Shown here: one piece after another, positions 58,828-64,000 of the stretch
How the letters are laid out: the number at the start of each line of letters is the position of its first letter
Position numbering within the stretch: position 1 is the first letter of the stretch
From: Moringa oleifera
Taxonomy: Eukaryota > Streptophyta > Magnoliopsida > Brassicales > Moringaceae
DNA length: 64,000 nt
Direction: 5' to 3'
Assembly (NCBI GenBank): GCA_021397835.1
Contig: JAJFZO010000566.1
Location: forward strand, 372,001-436,000
Notes under the pieces: generated by a model
What the model was told of the DNA's origin: nothing
The model's input: the letters and a program-made list of their open reading frames with translations, nothing else
Database searches by the model: none
Program-made: the position numbers and the translations under genes

Positions 58828-59766
58828 CAGCACCATTTAAAAGACATAGTTACAGAACCCAGCTGAGAAAGATTCTTTTTTTACCCATTTGTTGTTTGTT
58901 TTCACTTGACATTGGTTCATTTGGTAATTTTTTGTGATGTAATTCTCTTCTATCAATATAAATGAATACCCAAATAAAGAATGTGTTTTCTGTTTCATCA
59001 ATGGACTTTCCATGGATTCTCTGAGATTTTCTTTTGATTGATCAGAAAGAAAGAAGAAGCCAAGAGCCAAGAGTGAGGACCTTTAGTTGTGAGGTTTTCA
59101 TATTTTTGAATTTTGATAGTGTAGAGACTAGAGACAGAATCTATGGGCGTGTAAAAACAAGATCTCTCAACACTTTCTTTTGCTTTTTCCCAGGAAAAGA
59201 AAACAGCACTTTTGATGTGAAAAGAACAAACTTACACCTCATAGGTCCAAACAAATGTCGCCTGAAATTAGGGTGCTGATATGGACATCTTCACTCTTAG
59301 CTCCATAAATCAATAATGGCCAGCTGGCTATGAACAAGACCCAACAGCTTTTCTTCATGAGTCACAGGTACACAGAGAAGTTGAAATGAGGCCTTGGGTA
59401 ACCACGAAAATAGCCAAACAAATGTGATCACAGACAGTTCATAGGCATACTTCAAGGCTCGTGGAAATATTACTTATTCCCTTCAAAAACAGGTATGGTT
59501 ATACACAAAAAGAGAATAGAGAATACAAAAGAATGAGAACAAAATTGTAAGAAATGATCTTGTCACAATAGCTCGTATCATTCTCATAAAAGACAATTAC
59601 AGATGAAAGACTGAGATCAAATGGTCAGGGAGGGGTAGTCACTCCTGGTCTACTGAGTAAATGACTTTTAAGTTAGACAAGGGAATAAATCCGTCCGGGT
59701 CATACATGACCAATGGATAAGGTTTGCTTGGGAGAGATCTGGTTGAATTCATCATAGTTTAGCTGG
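58828..59766. other. Convergent intergenic space
   Basis: The ENODL (plus) and MTA (minus) genes converge. Both 3' UTRs are expected. No coding or repeat signal was found. Confidence 0.55.
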
Positions 59767-62700
59767 TTAGTTGACTGCATCAGCATCGACAGCCATGGGT
59801 CTTTCCAGGGAAGCATAGGCTGTGTCTGCGAATGGGCTCCTCATTTCAGCAGCAGCGGAGTCTATTTCTGTTGCAGCCCTCAGTGGGGAGGGAGGCTGTA
59901 CCTCCACATCTGGGTAAGCAGCCTTGAATCTTGCTCGCAAGCCTTCATCAACCAATCGTACTCCTTGTAATTGATTACCAAGTGACATCCATCTGAGAAA
60001 TACAAAAGGGCAAGCTTATAAGCATCTGATCTGTTGAGTGCATATGTTCTTAACAATAGTTAGGAACAAGTTCCAATAAGAAGCTAACTGTCAATCATGT
60101 TTCACAATGGATCTTTAAGTGCATTTGTGATCAAATGCAGCAGAAGAGAATAAGTGAGAAGATAACTTTTCATAGGAAAATCATTAGTAGCATTAAGTGA
60201 TGGGTTTGCAGACCAGAAACCGTCCTAACTAATCCTATTTACGGTAATAAACCTTAATTGACTTGGAAAACTTCAATAGCAAATTTGGTTTAAATTTGAT
60301 TTCTGCCTGAAATTCTCCAAGACTATTCTTAATCAATATGGCTGTTGGCTGTTAGTCCTAAGAAAATGCTCTATTGAATGTAGTTTTCTCAAAATCATTA
60401 ATAAAATCTCAAAAGCTCTTAAAAACTAGATGATGAGCAGTCAGAGAAACAGACCCTGCATGAGTATTGTGCATGCGAGCAAATAATTCCAGTTTTCTTG
60501 CCCTTGGCATTATTCTTTCCAGCATAGGGTACATCTGCAATAACACATTCATGTCAAACTTGTATTTTGCAGGCTGGACTGGGATAACTATAGGGCATAA
60601 CAGCGGAAAATAATAATAACACAGTAATTATCACAGATTGATCAAACAGAAGGCAATGCTTCTAGCAGAGAGGAAAAGTATAGTAACTGTCATGCTTATA
60701 AGCCAACATTATTGAAAGGACTGGAAGTAAAAAGTACAGTGAAGGTCCAACGAACCTCATCTGGCTTACGGCTAGTCTCTCTAACCTCCGCAACAATGAC
60801 ATCAGTATCAATATTCCTGTTTACTTCGGGATTCCCTTTAATTCCAACAAGACAATGCTCCTTACTGTGGTTGAGCCAATGGCCTGTCCGTCCAGTCCTA
60901 ATTATTCGTTGAAGTTGATTAGTCTTCACCCAAATGATCTCCTCTACTCGCTTGTATCCCCAAAGTTCCAAACTGCAGGATGCATATTGATATTTATGAG
61001 AGTAAAACTAAGGGACGCAAATTTCAAGCCTCACAAGTCAGAAAAGATAAGCATCCAACTAAGATAATTAAAGAACAGTAAATTCGAGAATTGGTTAAGA
61101 TACAAACGTACCAATCACGGCCTAGCTCCATCGCACGTCCAGTGACCCAAAGGAAAATCAGACCATCAGTCTGCAATGCAGGAACATTTAGATTGCGCAT
61201 CTCATCATCAGCCATTGTCCCATAAGGCAATTCCATGTGAATATCCCACGGTGGATCTGCCATTATAACTCCAAATTGCCCCAAAATGTCCATTCTAAAA
61301 TTACGAATATCACAATTAATCCATTGGGGTTCACCAAGTTCCACCTCTGAACAATAATCAGCACGTTGAGTCTTTAAGAGTTTTTCAGGACCCATGGCAG
61401 TGTCTGGTGTTTGGTCGAGCTCATAATGAACATACTTGCACGTCTAACAAGAGAAAAGTTATGGTAATCTTTCAGTAAATTTTTATAACATATATTAAAA
61501 TAAAATCCAAGTAAAAATTACTAAAAGGAAGATGATAACTTTACCTTCATATGACGACAAGTATCGAGAAAAGAACAATCCCCTAAACTGATATCAGTGT
61601 GTGGAGCAATCAACCGCCGGAAATGACGCTGGAAGAATTGAAGAATTGAAGAATTTCAGTATAAACTACTCTTGGTTTTATATAAGTACCAAAGTCATGG
61701 TTATTTACAGTCAAATGAGGACATTTATACGAGAGTTTAAAAAAGTGAACCTGATCAGAACCAATCAAATAGCATTTAGAAAGATAATAGTGAATAAACC
61801 AAAGCTGCTAGTGCAGGAAAGAATTTACTCTCTCAGGTAGGGCATGCCTTGTGATAAAATTCTTGCTCTAGTGACACCCTTTTTGGGCGTCTAGCAATAA
61901 GCAATCATGAATGAAGTGCCCTTCCTCCGCCAAGTTGGGAAAGGATCAACAGGAAGCCGTGGCAATATCTAGCACTCCATTTAAACATGTGTTTGTGCAG
62001 AGAAGAAAAAGAAAAAGTTTAATAGACTAATTATTCATGATTTAGATTCCAACTTTTTTCTTTCTCTTTTTGATATGGAGAATCCACCCAAGACAGGGCC
62101 AGTTCGTGCATACACCTCTGCATAGTAAACCCATAATTTAAATTCTAGCTTACTTGGAGACTCATATCTTGTTATTCTGGGCATTTACTGCCCTTCAATC
62201 TCTATCAAAAGCCTGACATATTTTACAATAAGGAGCCCGGAGTTCACCGAATTTCTGAAATTAAAGTTTCATTTTTCCAAGAAAGAAATGTTGTCACTAC
62301 TAGAAGTATCTTGGTATAAACATGTCTCTCCCTGACATAGAAACATGTTCCCACTATTTTAATATGTATGATTGAAGATATGGTAACCAACAGAAGTATC
62401 TCAGTGCGTTATTCCAGGAGAAACCTAAGTGCTAATTCTAGCTATATCCCCTTCCCATGCTGAATTCAATAGAGTAAAAACCATTGATATAAAATATGAA
62501 ATTGGTAGAACAATACTCCATCACTGAAATATGTATGTTGTTTCATGCCAATTGAAATGCTAGGACACTATTTCCTGACAGACCTTGGTGCATGCTACGA
62601 CCGCGCCTGATTGAAGACGGCAGTCCTCTTTGGTGAGATACTTACAGTAATACTTAACTTGAGAGCCACCTTTGCTTTTGAACTGGAACAATTATTGAAA

Positions 62701-64000
62701 ATGATCAGTAATGGGTAAAATCATCTACAAGCACAAAAAAAGAAACAGAATAGAGAGCTAAAACAAAGTTTGCTTACAACATGTGGCTTCAAGCTACCTA
62801 TTCACAGCACAAACTCACATGGCATTTCAATTTAACTCTATGACCGTCACCAGCAATTCTATTCACAATGGTATAATATGGCACACGTCAATAGAAACAG
62901 GTAATACCTTGGCAGCAGTGGCAGTTTCCTTAGCAGTGGGGCGGTGAATGAGGTCCAAGAGCTCCTCACCAGTCCTTGATTGCTGCTTCTCCCGAAAGGA
63001 CTTCTTGCTCAGAAGGGCTTCAACGTCCTTCATATCATCATCCTCTGTCCTTGGCCTCTGTCCAGCCATTGGCAATGCTGCAGGAGGAGGCCTACTAGCA
63101 ATCCCTCCCAGCATACCCATCCCTCTGGGAGGATGCATCCCCATCATCCCCATCCCTCTAGGGCCCCCACCAGCCCCCCTTGGCCCGCCCATCATCGGCC
63201 CGCCACTCCCGGGGTAAACCATGTGAGGATCACCGGGACCCATCCACATCTCCGGTATGGACCTCGGCACCGGCCCACCCATTCCAAAAACCCCATTGCC
63301 TCCACCATTCACATTATCACTCGTGTTATCTGTCTCCATCCGATTCGCATCATTAGCGCTATTCAAGTTATTGTTGTTTCTGCTGTTATTGTTGTTCAAT
63401 TCTTGCTGTTGATTATACTGCGCGCTTTCTGGCAATTCTTTAAGCAGCCTCGTCCTGTCTATGGCCAAGACCATGACTCTTGACTTGCCACTGAGCACAA
63501 ACTCCTCGAGCTCGATGCCGCCATTGTCTTCTGCCATTGACCTGAGAGCCATTTCCACAGCGAGGATTGCTCCCGACTCCCCGCCCAGCTCCCGCAGCGC
63601 GGCCTTCTCGGCAGGCGTCGCGTTCTGGTCGTTTTCCAGCTTTCTCAAAACCGTCGACGAATCTATTGGCGAGAAAGGAACCCTATGAAGCAAGCATTCC
63701 GCCACCATCGCCCTCACTACCGACAACGGGCTCCCGCTCTCGTCCAGCGCAAACTTCTCGGACTCACCTTGGAGACCCTGCTCCCCATCAGTACCCGGGT
63801 GCCGACCCAGAACCTCCGGTGCCGCTTTCGAGTCGTGAGATGCTCGGGTATCAGGTTCGGGTGCCGGGTGATTGGGTTTCTTAAGGGTGGGCTTTGGGAG
63901 AGCGGGAGTTGGGGTAAAAGGACGGTGATTGAAGGAGGAAATAAGTCTGAGAGAGAGATCAAGAGAGGGAACCAAGTCAGGGATGACTGACTGCAGCGAC
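59767..64000 (-). CDS. MTA: MTA, METTL3-type mRNA N6-adenosine methyltransferase (5'-partial)
   Basis: In-window coding exons: 64000-62908 (partial), 62682-62584, 61628-61545, 61443-61112, 60972-60756, 60534-60455, 59992-59767; about 709 residues. The frame stays open to the window edge, encoding [16 protein letters not shown]. This matches the Arabidopsis protein about 40-50 residues in, so the true start lies beyond 64000. Domains in order: N-terminal region with [20 protein letters not shown]; a low-complexity Asn-rich and Gly/Met-rich linker; [20 protein letters not shown]; a Cys/His zinc-binding part ([31 protein letters not shown]); and the MT-A70 domain with the catalytic DPPW in [17 protein letters not shown] and the conserved [18 protein letters not shown] is the catalytic subunit of the nuclear m6A writer with MTB, FIP37, VIRILIZER and HAKAI. 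Orthologue of At4g10760. Confidence 0.95.

Noticed and set aside
63973..63975. Start of MTA at 63975
   Set aside because: The codon there is TTG, and the frame continues upstream to the window edge with residues that match the MTA N-terminus, so the gene is partial, not complete.
62980..63990. Several plus-strand frames opposite MTA exon 1
   Set aside because: They are all antisense shadows of the GC-rich MTA exon.

Overview
This window is nuclear DNA of a flowering plant, almost certainly a core eudicot. The genes are split by many short GT-AG introns, the intergenic DNA is very AT-rich, and the proteins belong to plant-specific families: YSL transporter, DUF538, early-nodulin-like phytocyanin, HLB1-type TPR protein and MTA mRNA methyltransferase. 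The species cannot be told from the sequence alone. Fourteen protein-coding genes can be modelled. In the thirteen that are complete, every exon set sums to a whole number of codons. The MTA gene runs off the right edge.

Layout: (1) 195-5016, minus strand: an EMB8-like alpha/beta hydrolase and a single-exon DUF538 protein. (2) 5017-9529: AT-rich intergenic DNA with a probable MITE that contains a diverged tandem duplication. (3) 9530-20900, plus strand: a TBC-domain Rab-GAP with two possible first coding exons, then an HLB1-like TPR protein. Both genes are linked to membrane traffic. (4) 21460-24254, minus strand: a YSL metal-nicotianamine transporter. (5) 27328-40910, plus strand: a tail-anchored protein of unknown function, a STE20/SPAK-like kinase with 21 coding exons, and a predicted plastid membrane protein. 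(6) 41928-46875: a plastid coiled-coil membrane protein (minus) and a MYG1 DHH-type nuclease (plus), head to head over a gap of about 200 bp. (7) 46876-50543: AT-rich desert. (8) 50544-58827, plus strand: an intronless HpcH/HpaI aldolase, a relic region carrying pieces that resemble both of its neighbours, an MFS transporter of the MFSD5/molybdate-anion type, and an early-nodulin-like protein. (9) 59767-64000, minus strand: MTA, the METTL3-type m6A writer, 5'-partial.

The genes do not form a pathway cluster. What stands out is gene order. From memory, consecutive genes match two or three separate Arabidopsis segments (At5g41940-41970, At4g24080-24120, At4g10730-10760) in an interleaved way, as expected if this genome keeps an ancestral order that was duplicated and fractionated in Arabidopsis. 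No convincing novel multigene system was found. The most interesting local signals are the two phase-matched first exons of the Rab-GAP, an in-frame stop-free intron in the same gene, the chimeric relic at about 51990-52140, and the compact divergent promoter at 43396-43593. I saw no tRNA, rRNA, CRISPR array or intact transposon, although no search tool was run.
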